Assembly: GCF_030363035.1 (NCBI RefSeq)
Contig: NZ_JAUCMN010000002.1
Coordinates: 474,890 to 538,889, forward strand
Direction: 5' to 3'
Source: Curtobacterium caseinilyticum
GTDB taxonomy: Bacteria > Actinomycetota > Actinomycetes > Actinomycetales > Microbacteriaceae
DNA: 64,000 nucleotides
The notes under the pieces were generated by a model. That model had not been told where the DNA came from, did not search any database, and saw only the letters and a program-made list of their open reading frames with translations. This document shows, one piece after another, positions 19,700 to 27,750 of this stretch; positions within the stretch are counted from its first letter, which is position 1, and each line of letters starts with the position of its first letter. The position numbers and the translations under genes were made by a program.

Positions 19700-20944
19700 G
19701 TGCTCGGCATCCCCACGCACCTCGCTCCGCGAGTGAACGCGTGGTCGACGGTGCGCGCCTTCCACGCCGCGGCCGTCGGGTCGGTCGTCGCCGCGGCGGT
19801 GACGCTGCTGCTGTACCGGCTCGCCGAACCGGACGTCCGGGTCGCCGGCGCCGTGCTCGCCCTGCTGCCGATGCTCGCGATGATCGGCGTGCACGTGCAG
19901 TTCGGCACGTGGCGGTCGGCCGTCGCGTTCCTGCTCACCGGCGGGGCCTGCACGTGGTGGTTCACGACGATCGTGCAGCGCGAGGTGCCCGCGGGTTGGG
20001 TCACGAGCTACCTGCTCTCGCTCGCGGTGATCCCGCTCGTGCTCGTCGGCGGTGCCGGGGCGGTCGCGGGTCGGGTCGTGCTCTGGTCGATCGGCGGCTT
20101 CCTGGTCGGCCGGTCCGCCACGTCGATCGCGGTCCTGCAGGCGGGCGGACCACCGCGTCCGCTCGTCCTGGCCTGGATCACCCTCGGGTTCGTCGTCGCA
20201 CTCGTGCTCTTCACCAGCCGGAACACCGCACGCTCGGAGCGGGTGCAGCCGGAGTTGCTGCGGTCCGCGCGCGAGGAGCACGTCTCCGCCTACCGCGCCG
20301 GGGTCGAGGCCGAGGCCGCCGCGATCCTGCACGACACCGTCCTCAACCACCTCGGAGCGATCTCGCTGGCACCGGACGGCCCGATGGACCCACAGCTCGC
20401 CCGGACCGTCGAGGCCGACGTCGCGATGCTCACCGGCAAGCAGTGGCTCGGGGCGAGCGACCCGGCCGACGAGCCGGAGTCGGGCGCGGCCGCCGCCGCG
20501 TTCGAGGCCATGGTCGACGAACACCGGGCCGAGGGGCTCCGGGTCGCCGTCACCGGCGACCCGTCAGCGTTGTCCCGGCTCGACGCGACCGGGGCGACGG
20601 CGTTGCTCCGGGCGGTCGGGCAGTGCCTGGCCAACGTCCGGAAGCACGCGGGCACGGACGCGGCCGAGGTGAGCGTGTTCGACGACGGGGCCTCGTGCAC
20701 CGTCATGGTGGTCGACGACGGCCGGGGGTTCGACGAGCAGGAGACCGGCGCCGACCGGATGGGGCTCCGCGGCTCCGTCCGCGAACGCATCGCCCGGGTC
20801 GGCGGTGACGTCCAGGTGTGGTCGTCGCCGGGCTCCGGCACGAGCGTCATGATGACCGTGCCGTACGCGCCGGTCGACGCCCGCGCCGACGACACCGGCG
20901 CCTACGCCGTGACGGGGGAGTCGGACCGGGGAGCAGCCCGGTGA
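19700..20944 (+). CDS. Membrane sensor histidine kinase
   Basis: 414 residues. Residues ~20-175 contain about five hydrophobic segments. A dimerisation/phosphoacceptor-like helix AAAILHDTVLNHLGAI has His211, and a C-terminal HATPase domain has the N-box NVRKHA, G1 DDGRGF and a late GSGTSVMMTVP. Overall it resembles NarL-partner (HPK7) kinases. Its GTG start is preceded by GGAAGGA. The next gene starts inside its stop codon (GTGA), and a LuxR-type regulator follows, so these three form one signalling operon. No ligand domain is recognisable outside the membrane. Confidence 0.85.
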   Translation: MLGIPTHLAPRVNAWSTVRAFHAAAVGSVVAAAVTLLLYRLAEPDVRVAGAVLALLPMLAMIGVHVQFGTWRSAVAFLLTGGACTWWFTTIVQREVPAGWVTSYLLSLAVIPLVLVGGAGAVAGRVVLWSIGGFLVGRSATSIAVLQAGGPPRPLVLAWITLGFVVALVLFTSRNTARSERVQPELLRSAREEHVSAYRAGVEAEAAAILHDTVLNHLGAISLAPDGPMDPQLARTVEADVAMLTGKQWLGASDPADEPESGAAAAAFEAMVDEHRAEGLRVAVTGDPSALSRLDATGATALLRAVGQCLANVRKHAGTDAAEVSVFDDGASCTVMVVDDGRGFDEQETGADRMGLRGSVRERIARVGGDVQVWSSPGSGTSVMMTVPYAPVDARADDTGAYAVTGESDRGAAR

Positions 20945-22119
20945 GCCGTGTCGACGCCGTGCGCGCGGCGGCGAGGGGCTCGCGGACCGCGCAGCAGTAC
21001 GACCCGCTCGGTGCGATGGGATCGCGGCCGCTCGCCGTGGTGCTCGGCGCGGCCGGGGTGCTCTGGGCCCTGCTCGTGTCCGTGTTCGACCGTGACGTGA
21101 CCGGGAGCCCGACGCTGAGTGCACTGACCGTGCTGCTCCTCGCCGCCTCCGGGGCCGTCGTCGTGACGGCGTCGTCCCCGTTCCGTGCCCCGTTCCCGCG
21201 CTGGGCGTTCGTGCTCCACGTCGGCCTGCTCGCGGCGGCGTCGGTGGCGAGCGTCGCCGCGCAGTGGGGTCCGGACCGCAGCGGTCTCAACGACTTCATG
21301 TGCCTGCTGACCGCGACGGGCATCGTGGTGGTCGCGCCCTACCGCCCGTGGCGCGACCTGGCGGTCGGCGGTGCCGTGCTCGCCGCGGTGGACGGGACGG
21401 CCTTCGGCGTCGCGGCCGCGGTGTTCCCGCACCAGGTGCCGGTGGCGGTCGCGGCCTTCGTCGCCGCCGCGCCGACACTGGTGCTCGCGGGCGCGGCCGT
21501 GGTGTTCGCGTGGACGTTCGGCGGCCTGGCGGAGCGGGTGCAGATCCGTGCCGGGTCGTACTCGGTCGCACGCGCCGAGCGGGACGGGATCGCCGCGAGC
21601 GTGCAGCAGGACCGGTCGGTGATCCTGGCCCGCGACGTCGCGCCGTTCTTCGCGGAGCTCCGCGACCGCGAGGTCGTCACCGATGCCGACCGCGCGCGTG
21701 CCCGCGCGATCGCCGACGGGATCCGCAGGGCGATGGTCGCCGACGCCGACCGGACGTGGTTCGAGTACGCCGTCGTGGTCGACGGTGGGCCGGCCGAGTC
21801 CGTCGACGACCCGGACGGCCTGATCGCGACCCTCGACGCGGATCAGCGCACCGTCGTCCGGACGTTCCTCCGGGCAGCCCTCGGTGCTGCGACCGTCGAT
21901 CCCGCACGGTTCCACGCCACCGTTCGTCGAGCCGAGGAGCCGGGCGCGCCGGCGGGTCGCGTGAGCGTCCGGGTGGAGCTCGCCGTCGACGACTCCGACG
22001 TGGGCATCCACCGCACCTTCGACCCCTACTTCGCGGTGCTCCGCGTGACCTTCCCCGACCTCGACGTCACCGTCCGACCATCGTCCCTCGCACTAAGGTT
22101 CTCCTATGACCAGCACTGA
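20941..22119 (+). CDS. Membrane protein resembling a histidine kinase without ATPase domain
   Basis: 392 residues; I do not recognise a named family. After a short N-terminus, residues ~28-200 hold about five to six hydrophobic helices. A cytoplasmic helical part follows (AERDGIAASVQQDRSVILARDVAPFFAELRDREVV) in the place where a kinase would have its dimerisation helices. The rest lacks N, G1 and G2 boxes. It overlaps the kinase by 4 bases and the regulator by 14, so it is a fixed partner of that pair. A co-sensor or degenerate kinase subunit is the simplest guess. Confidence 0.7.
   Translation: MSRVDAVRAAARGSRTAQQYDPLGAMGSRPLAVVLGAAGVLWALLVSVFDRDVTGSPTLSALTVLLLAASGAVVVTASSPFRAPFPRWAFVLHVGLLAAASVASVAAQWGPDRSGLNDFMCLLTATGIVVVAPYRPWRDLAVGGAVLAAVDGTAFGVAAAVFPHQVPVAVAAFVAAAPTLVLAGAAVVFAWTFGGLAERVQIRAGSYSVARAERDGIAASVQQDRSVILARDVAPFFAELRDREVVTDADRARARAIADGIRRAMVADADRTWFEYAVVVDGGPAESVDDPDGLIATLDADQRTVVRTFLRAALGAATVDPARFHATVRRAEEPGAPAGRVSVRVELAVDDSDVGIHRTFDPYFAVLRVTFPDLDVTVRPSSLALRFSYDQH
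22094..22099 (+). promoter_or_regulatory. Possible internal -10 element for the response regulator
   Basis: TAAGGT lies 6 nt before ATG 22106, inside the end of the preceding gene. It may give the regulator and tdk their own leaderless transcript. Confidence 0.4.
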
Positions 22120-22807
22120 CCCGACCCGGACCACGGAGGGCGTGCCCCCGCTCCCGCAGCCCGGAACCCGACGCGTGCGGCTGGCGATCCTCGACGACCA
22201 CGAGGTGCTGCTCGACAGCCTGTCGAGCTGGATCGCCGTGAACGCCTTCGACTTCGACCTGGCCCTCACCGCGCACACGTGGCTCGAGATGGTGCACAGC
22301 GAGAACTTCCCGACGGACCTCGTGTTCCTCGACTTCCAGCTCAAGGAGCCGGTGTCGATCGAGGCCCGTGTGCGCACCTGCCGTGCCGCCGGAGCGAAGG
22401 TGATCGTGCTCTCGAGCGTCGACAGCCGCGAGTCCCGCGACCGTGCGCTGGCGGCCGGCGCCGCCGCCTTCCTGTCGAAGTCCCTGCCCATGCGCGAGGT
22501 CATGGACGTCGCACGCGAGGTCATGGGCGTCTCCCGCGAGACCCCGCCGCAGCGTGACTGGCGTCCGCTGCCGACCGGTGCGAACGCCCACCAGCGGCCG
22601 AAGCTCAGCGCGGGCGAGGAAGAGGCGCTCCGGCTGTACGTGTCCGGCTACTCGACGAACGAGGTCGCCGCGCAGATGAACGTGCAGTACGAGACCGCGA
22701 AGACGTACCTGCGCCGTGTGCGCGAGAAGTACAGCAAGGTCGGGCGTCCCGCCTCGAAGAAGTCGGACCTGATCCGCCGCGCCGCCGAGGACGGGTTCCT
22801 CGCGTAG
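22106..22807 (+). CDS. LuxR-family response regulator
   Basis: 233 residues. The receiver domain (~22-140) has the acidic pair in LAILDDHE, phospho-acceptor Asp76 in LVFLDFQ, the switch Ser pair in VIVLSS and the conserved Lys in AAFLSKS. A spacer is followed by a LuxR-type helix-turn-helix at ~172-228 (LSAGEEEALRLYVSGYSTNEVAAQM, then ETAKTYLRRVREKY). The operon context makes the kinase at 19700 its cognate sensor. Its stop overlaps the tdk start. Confidence 0.9.
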   Translation: MTSTDPTRTTEGVPPLPQPGTRRVRLAILDDHEVLLDSLSSWIAVNAFDFDLALTAHTWLEMVHSENFPTDLVFLDFQLKEPVSIEARVRTCRAAGAKVIVLSSVDSRESRDRALAAGAAAFLSKSLPMREVMDVAREVMGVSRETPPQRDWRPLPTGANAHQRPKLSAGEEEALRLYVSGYSTNEVAAQMNVQYETAKTYLRRVREKYSKVGRPASKKSDLIRRAAEDGFLA

Positions 22808-23442
22808 TGGCGAAGCTCTACTTCCGGTACGGCGCCATGAACAGCGGCAAGAGCACCGGGCTGCTGCAGGCGGCGTACAACTACGAGGAACGCGGGCAGC
22901 GCGTCCTGCTGGCGAAGCCGTCGGTCGACACCAAGGGCGACCGCGAGATCGTCTCCCGCCTCGGCGTCACGCGGGAGGTCGACGTCGTCTTCGCGCCGCA
23001 GGACGACGTCCGCGCGGCCGTCGCGGACGCCGGTGCCACCGACCCTGCCTCCGCTCGGCTCGACGGCATGGTCCGTCCGGTGAGCTGCGTGCTCGTCGAC
23101 GAGGCGCAGTTCCTGACACCCCGGCAGGTCGACGACCTGCTCCGGGTCGCCGTGCTCGACGACGTCCCGGTGCTCGCCTACGGCATCCGTACGGACTTCC
23201 GGACCGAGGCGTTCCCCGGCAGCGCACGGCTGCTCGAGGTCGCGCACTCGCTCGAGGAACTCAAGACCATCTGCCGCTGTGGCCGCAAGGCGGTATTCAA
23301 CGCGCGGAAGGTCGACGGTCGCTTCGTCTTCGACGGCTCGCAGGTGGCGATCGATGGGGTGCACGTCACCTACGAGTCGCTCTGCGCGAACTGTTACCTC
23401 GCCGAGTCCGGCGGCCGGCTGGACGGCGAGCTCGGGCGCTGA
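22807..23442 (+). CDS. tdk: Thymidine kinase
   Basis: 211 residues; phosphorylates thymidine in the salvage pathway. P-loop YGAMNSGKST, VLVDEAQFLTPRQVDDL (Walker B with the catalytic Glu), AYGIRTDFRTEAF (the lasso/substrate region), zinc cysteines CRCGRKA and CANCYL, and the TYESLC stretch that holds the thymidine site. This is the type II family. GTG 22807 overlaps the regulator stop by one base, so translation is coupled. Confidence 0.97.
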   Translation: MAKLYFRYGAMNSGKSTGLLQAAYNYEERGQRVLLAKPSVDTKGDREIVSRLGVTREVDVVFAPQDDVRAAVADAGATDPASARLDGMVRPVSCVLVDEAQFLTPRQVDDLLRVAVLDDVPVLAYGIRTDFRTEAFPGSARLLEVAHSLEELKTICRCGRKAVFNARKVDGRFVFDGSQVAIDGVHVTYESLCANCYLAESGGRLDGELGR

Positions 23443-23472
23443 CCCGGCCCACGTCCGGTGGGTGACGACGGG

Positions 23473-23518
23473 ACGGACGGGAGGCGCGTGACGGCGCCGT
23501 CCCGCGCCTCCCGTCCGT
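23473..23518. repeat. Dispersed palindrome, family 1
   Basis: ACGGACGGGAGGCGCG (23473-23488) pairs with 23503-23518. The loop contains the smaller self-complementary GACGGCGCCGTC. It lies directly after tdk. Confidence 0.85.
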
Positions 23519-23563
23519 TGCGTGGTGCGGAATGCTCGTGGGCAGGCGACGGTTGTCGCCTCC

Positions 23564-24601
23564 ATGAGCGACGCCACCGTGCACCTGTCCGTCCTCGACC
23601 TCGCGACCCGTGAGTACGGGCAGTCGAACACCGACGCCCTGCAGGGCACCATCGACACCGCGGTGCACGCGGAGCGGCTCGGCTACGAGCGGATCTGGGT
23701 CGCGGAGCACCACGGCATGCCGGGCATCACGTCGTCCGCGCCGGCCGTCCTGCTGAGCGCCGTGGGTGCGGCGACCTCGCGCATCCGGATCGGCTCCGGG
23801 GGAGTGATGCTGCCGAACCACGCACCGCTCGTGATCGCTGAGCAGTTCGGCACGCTGCGTGCGCTCTACGGCGACCGCGTGGACCTCGGCATCGGACGTG
23901 CGCCGGGGACGGACGGTGCGACCGCGATGGCGCTGCGTCGCACCGACCGGCTCGACGTGGACGACTTCCCGCAGCAGCTCGCCGACCTCATCGGCTTCTT
24001 CACCGGCATGGAGGCGTCGAACCCGCTGTCGCGCATCCGCGCCGTGCCCGGGTACGGGGACGTCCCCGAGTTCTGGCTGCTCGGTTCGTCCGGCTACAGC
24101 GCGCAGGTCGCTGGCGCGCTCGGCGTCTCCTTCGCGTTCGCGCACCACTTCGCCTCGGACAACACCGAGGCGGCGCTCGCGCTGTACCGGGACTCCTTCC
24201 GACCGTCCCGCTTCCGGCAGACGCCGAACGCGCTGATCGGTGTGCAGGTCGTCACCGACGAGGACCCCGCGATCGTGGACGAGCAGAGCGCGCCGGGGAT
24301 GATCTCGTTCATCCGGATGCGGCAGGGCGCGAAGCCCGAGCCGGTGTCGATGGACGAGGCCCGCGCGTACGAGTTCTCGGACCTGGAGCGTCGGTTCGTC
24401 GCTGCGCGGACCGAGCGCCAGGCGTACGGCTCGCGCGATCAGGTGGCGGCGAAGATCAACGAGCTCGTCGCGTCGACCGGGGCGGACGGTGTCATCGTGG
24501 CACCGGGGGCCGCGCAGGCACGGTACCGGCTCCAGGCGCTCGAGGTCGTCGCATCGCTGCAGGCCGAGGGCCGGCTCGTTCCGGCGGGCGCGAGGGTCTA
24601 G
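23564..24601 (+). CDS. LLM-class flavin-dependent oxidoreductase
   Basis: 345 residues from ATG 23564. Bacterial luciferase-like TIM barrel: [35 protein letters not shown] and [22 protein letters not shown] are the standard landmarks, and [26 protein letters not shown] carries the flavin phosphate-binding SSG turn. It probably uses reduced FMN and O2; the substrate is unknown, as for most members. The ATG is preferred over an upstream GTG at 23522, which would add 14 non-conserved residues. A palindrome precedes it and another follows. Confidence 0.9.
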   Translation: MSDATVHLSVLDLATREYGQSNTDALQGTIDTAVHAERLGYERIWVAEHHGMPGITSSAPAVLLSAVGAATSRIRIGSGGVMLPNHAPLVIAEQFGTLRALYGDRVDLGIGRAPGTDGATAMALRRTDRLDVDDFPQQLADLIGFFTGMEASNPLSRIRAVPGYGDVPEFWLLGSSGYSAQVAGALGVSFAFAHHFASDNTEAALALYRDSFRPSRFRQTPNALIGVQVVTDEDPAIVDEQSAPGMISFIRMRQGAKPEPVSMDEARAYEFSDLERRFVAARTERQAYGSRDQVAAKINELVASTGADGVIVAPGAAQARYRLQALEVVASLQAEGRLVPAGARV

Positions 24602-24675
24602 GGTCGCGCCGACCGGTCGTCCGCGTGCGCGGCCGGGCGCGTGCGCGTGGACGTGCACGACCGGTTCCGCGTTCA

Positions 24676-24726
24676 TGGAGCAGAAGACGTCGGGTGCCGG
24701 ACGGCGACTCGACGTCTTCTGCTCCA
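24676..24726. repeat. Dispersed palindrome, family 2
   Basis: TGGAGCAGAAGACGTCG (24676-24692) pairs perfectly with 24710-24726 over 17 bp. It is unrelated in sequence to family 1; a second copy is at 57378-57430. It lies between convergent genes, so it may serve as a bidirectional terminator. The rest of 24602-24796 shows nothing clear. Confidence 0.75.
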
Positions 24727-24796
24727 CCGACGGTGCGCGTGCGCGTGCCCGTGCGCGAACGGGTGCGCGGACGCGGGCGCGGGCGGGCGCTGGACG

Positions 24797-25417
24797 TCAG
24801 GCGAGCAGGCCCAGGCGGGTGGCGGTGGTGATCGCGGCGACCCGTGTGCCGACGTCGAGCTTGCGGAACACGTTGTAGACGTGACGCTTCACGGTGCCGA
24901 TCGCGAGCCCGAGCTCGGCGGCGATCTCGGCGTTCGAGCGTGCGGCCGCCACGAGCCGGAGCACCTCGAGCTCCCGGTCGCTGAGCGGCGACCCGGCCCG
25001 CGCCTCGGTGACCAGGTCGATCGGGAACGTCACGGGCGACGCGCCGGCGCGGGTGGCACGGACGATCCGTTCGACGAGCTCCCGGCTCGGGGTGTCCTTC
25101 GTGACGAAGTCGACCGCTCCGGCGTCGAGCAGTGCCCGGCGCAGGACGGCGTCCCGGTGCATGGTCAGCACGACGACGCTGACGTGCGGATGGGTCCGCC
25201 GGACGGTCGCGATCGTGGTCCGAGCCGGAGGGCCGTCGAGTTCGACATCGAGCAGGAGCACGTCGATCGCCGCGGACTCGGGGGAGTCGAGCACGTCGGA
25301 CGGGCGTTCCCCGTGCGCGACCACCCGGATCGTGGGGACGGACCCGAGGATCGACGCGAGCCCCTCGCGGAAGAGCCGGTGGTCGTCGACGATCGCGACG
25401 TGTGTGACGCCGGTCAC
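24797..25417 (-). CDS. NarL/LuxR-family response regulator
   Basis: 206 residues. Receiver domain: VAIVDDHRLFREGL, phosphoacceptor Asp in DVLLLDVEL, switch Thr in VVVLTMHRD, Lys in VDFVTKDTPS. DNA-binding domain: LSDRELEVLRLVAAARSNAEIAAEL then IGTVKRHVYNVFRKLDVGTR. GTG 25417 overlaps the stop of the upstream kinase by four bases, so the two are coupled and form a cognate pair. Confidence 0.92.
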   Translation of the reverse strand: MTGVTHVAIVDDHRLFREGLASILGSVPTIRVVAHGERPSDVLDSPESAAIDVLLLDVELDGPPARTTIATVRRTHPHVSVVVLTMHRDAVLRRALLDAGAVDFVTKDTPSRELVERIVRATRAGASPVTFPIDLVTEARAGSPLSDRELEVLRLVAAARSNAEIAAELGLAIGTVKRHVYNVFRKLDVGTRVAAITTATRLGLLA

Positions 25418-26442
25418 AGGGAGCCCCGCGGAACGGTGAGCCGGACCGTGGTGCCGGCGCCGGGAGCGCTGTCGACGTCGAGTCGGGCACCGAGCACGCC
25501 CGCGCGCTCGCGCATCGTGTGCTGCCCGAGGCGCCCCGCTCCGGCAGTGCCCGGCGTGAACCCGGGGCCGTCGTCGTGGACCGTGGCCACCACCGCCGCC
25601 GGTGACCACGCGAAGGTGACCGTGCCCGTGGAGTCGGGTGCGTGCTTCCGTCGGTTGGTGAGGGCCTCGAGCAGGATGGTCAGTGCCTCCTCGGCCTTCC
25701 AGTTCGGCAGCGTGCCCGCGACGCCCGTCGTCGTGATCGTCAACCGGTCGTCACCGGGGAACAGGTCGTCGACGTGGCGACGGAGCGCGTCGTCGAGGCG
25801 GTCGTCCCCGACCCGGGCGTGCAGCGACACCGCGAGGTCCTGCACGTCCGTCAGTGCCGCGCGCAGCAGTCGGCTCGCGGCCTCGAGCTGCTCGGTCCGT
25901 GCGGCGGTCGGCAGGTCGGCGAGGAGCACCAGGTCGAGTCGCTGCAGGCCGGCGAGGACGCCGTGCGCGACGCGGTCGTGCAGGTCGCGGGCGATCTGCG
26001 TGCGCGAGTCGAGGTTCGTGGTCGTCACCCGCTGCCGCAGCGCTTCGGTGTAGGCGATCGCCCCTGCCGGGAAGCGGCTCCACACGCCGGCGTGCAGGGC
26101 GCGGGTGGCCCGCAGGACCTCGTCCGTGGTGCGCGCACCGACCTCGTCGACGAACACCGGCAGGTAGGCGTCGAAGAGCATCTCCGCGGCGAGCATCGCT
26201 CCGGCCGGGTGCTGGGCGTGCTCGGCGTGCAGCGCGCCCGTCGCCAGGTGCGCCGGATCGAGGTAGCGGTCGCTGACGATGCCGGGCGTTCCGTCGTCCG
26301 AGGCGTAGCGCTCGTGTGCGTCGGCGATCATCGACGTCACGTTGTCGAGCAGGCTCTGCGCGAGGACCGGGTCGTGGGAGAGGTCCGGGAACCGCGCGCC
26401 GATCTCGGCGAGGACGGCGGCGAGCGGGGCTGGGATCGTCAT
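25414..26442 (-). CDS. Soluble sensor histidine kinase (HisKA_3 type)
   Basis: 342 residues from ATG 26442. No membrane segment is visible. An N-terminal ~145-residue helical domain (LSHDPVLAQSLLDNVTSMI, ATGALHAEHAQHPAGAMLAAEML) of unknown ligand precedes the phosphoacceptor helix TQIARDLHDRVAHGVLAGLQ. The HATPase domain has the N-box LTNRRKHAPDS, G1 VHDDGPGF and GAGTTVRLTVPRG. It is translationally coupled to the regulator downstream. The N-terminal domain may sense a cytoplasmic signal. The intergenic stretch to the tRNA terminator shows no other gene. Confidence 0.88.
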   Translation of the reverse strand: MTIPAPLAAVLAEIGARFPDLSHDPVLAQSLLDNVTSMIADAHERYASDDGTPGIVSDRYLDPAHLATGALHAEHAQHPAGAMLAAEMLFDAYLPVFVDEVGARTTDEVLRATRALHAGVWSRFPAGAIAYTEALRQRVTTTNLDSRTQIARDLHDRVAHGVLAGLQRLDLVLLADLPTAARTEQLEAASRLLRAALTDVQDLAVSLHARVGDDRLDDALRRHVDDLFPGDDRLTITTTGVAGTLPNWKAEEALTILLEALTNRRKHAPDSTGTVTFAWSPAAVVATVHDDGPGFTPGTAGAGRLGQHTMRERAGVLGARLDVDSAPGAGTTVRLTVPRGSL

Positions 26443-26552
26443 GACGGTTGCGAGCGTAACGCTGGAGCGAGTTGACGGTGGCCGCCGTGCGCCTCGGTGT
26501 GCCGGGGGACACACGGTCCCGCCGGGCAGGTCTGCGCTCGCGGGTGAGAAGC

Positions 26553-26586
26553 AGCAAGGCCCCGATCCGGAGATCAGGGCCTTGCT
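26553..26586 (-). terminator. Terminator downstream of tRNA-Pro
   Basis: AGCAAGGCCC (26553-26562) pairs with 26577-26586, with an inner GATC/GATC pair. On the minus strand it follows the tRNA by about 20 nt and ends in a T-rich stretch, as expected for factor-independent termination. Confidence 0.75.
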
Positions 26587-26606
26587 TCGTACTGTCTCAA
26601 CACAGT

Positions 26607-26681
<75 letters not shown>

Positions 26682-26715
26682 CGGTGTGATCACTCCGAAC
26701 CGGAGCGACCAGGAA

Positions 26716-26721
26716 AGTCTA
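26716..26721 (-). promoter_or_regulatory. -10 element for tRNA-Pro
   Basis: TAGACT on the minus strand, ~35 nt before the mature tRNA 5' end; identical to the SRP RNA -10 hexamer. Confidence 0.5.
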
Positions 26722-26793
26722 CCGGACGTTCGAGGGTGCTCACGACCATCTGCGGAACACCCGGGCGCGTCGCCGTCGTGGCGTCCCGGCGCC

Positions 26794-27750
26794 TCAGGAC
26801 GTCCGGGCGGTCAGGGTCACGACGACGGCCTCGGGGCGGCAGGAGAACCGCACGGGGGCGTAGATCGACGTTCCGATCCCTGCCGACACCTCGAGCCAGG
26901 ACCAGTGCCCTCGGTGCTGCCACTTGTGCAGGCCGCTGACGTACTGGCGAGGGAGGTCGGAGTTCGTGACCAGCGCACCGACGCCGGGGACCTGCACCTG
27001 GCCGCCGTGCGTGTGCCCGGCGAAGACGACGTCCGCGCCCTGGTCGACGAACGCGTCGAGGACCCGGCGGTAGGGGGCGTGCGTGATGCCGATCGCGACG
27101 GGGGAGGGGCCGTCCTCGTCCTCGGTCCACGGCACCGCGCTGCGCATCTCGTCGACGTTCGTGGGCAGGAGGTCGAGGCGGTCCCAGTCGCGGTGGGCGT
27201 CCGACGTGCCGAAGAGTTCGAACCGCGACCCACGGAGCTCGATCGCGTGGGCCTGGTCGTTGACGTCGAGCCAGCCGAGCGACTCGAAGAACGCGGTCTG
27301 CCGGTCGATGTCGAGTTCGACCGGACGTCGCTCCGCATGGAGGCGGCTCGGCCCCGTGAAGTACTTCAGGGGGTTCCGCGGGGAGGGGCCGTAGAAGTCG
27401 TTCGATCCGTGTGCGAAGGCCCCTGGGACACCCCGGAAGGGCTCGAGCGCGTACTCGACGGCGGCGTTCGCGGTGGGGTGGCCCAGGTTGTCGCCGGTGT
27501 TCACGACGAAGTCCGGCTCGACGAGGCTCAGGTCGCGGAGCCACTGCTGCTTGTCGGCCTGCCACGGAGCCATGTGGATGTCGGAGAGGTGCAGGACGGT
27601 CACGTCCCGCGAGCCCTCTGGCAGCACCGGCACGGTCTCCCAGCGGATGCCGAAACGGCGACGTTCGACGAGGGAACCCCACGCCGCCGTCGCCGCTCCG
27701 ACGGCCGCGCCCGCTGCGATGACTCCCAGCGTGGCGCGACCCCGCGTCAC
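26794..27750 (-). CDS. Metallophosphoesterase (membrane-associated, YkuE-like)
   Basis: 318 residues. An N-terminal hydrophobic stretch (ATLGVIAAGAAVGAATAAW) is followed by the calcineurin-like fold with metal ligands in VLHLSDIHMAP, NTGDNLGHP, GAFAHGSNDFYGP, ITHAPYRRVLD and FAGHTHGGQVQ. Family members act on phospho-headgroups or cyclic nucleotides at the membrane surface; the substrate here is not evident. GTG 27750 overlaps the stop of the penicillin-binding protein gene, so it is coupled to a wall enzyme, a common actinobacterial pairing. Confidence 0.92.
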   Translation of the reverse strand: MTRGRATLGVIAAGAAVGAATAAWGSLVERRRFGIRWETVPVLPEGSRDVTVLHLSDIHMAPWQADKQQWLRDLSLVEPDFVVNTGDNLGHPTANAAVEYALEPFRGVPGAFAHGSNDFYGPSPRNPLKYFTGPSRLHAERRPVELDIDRQTAFFESLGWLDVNDQAHAIELRGSRFELFGTSDAHRDWDRLDLLPTNVDEMRSAVPWTEDEDGPSPVAIGITHAPYRRVLDAFVDQGADVVFAGHTHGGQVQVPGVGALVTNSDLPRQYVSGLHKWQHRGHWSWLEVSAGIGTSIYAPVRFSCRPEAVVVTLTARTS

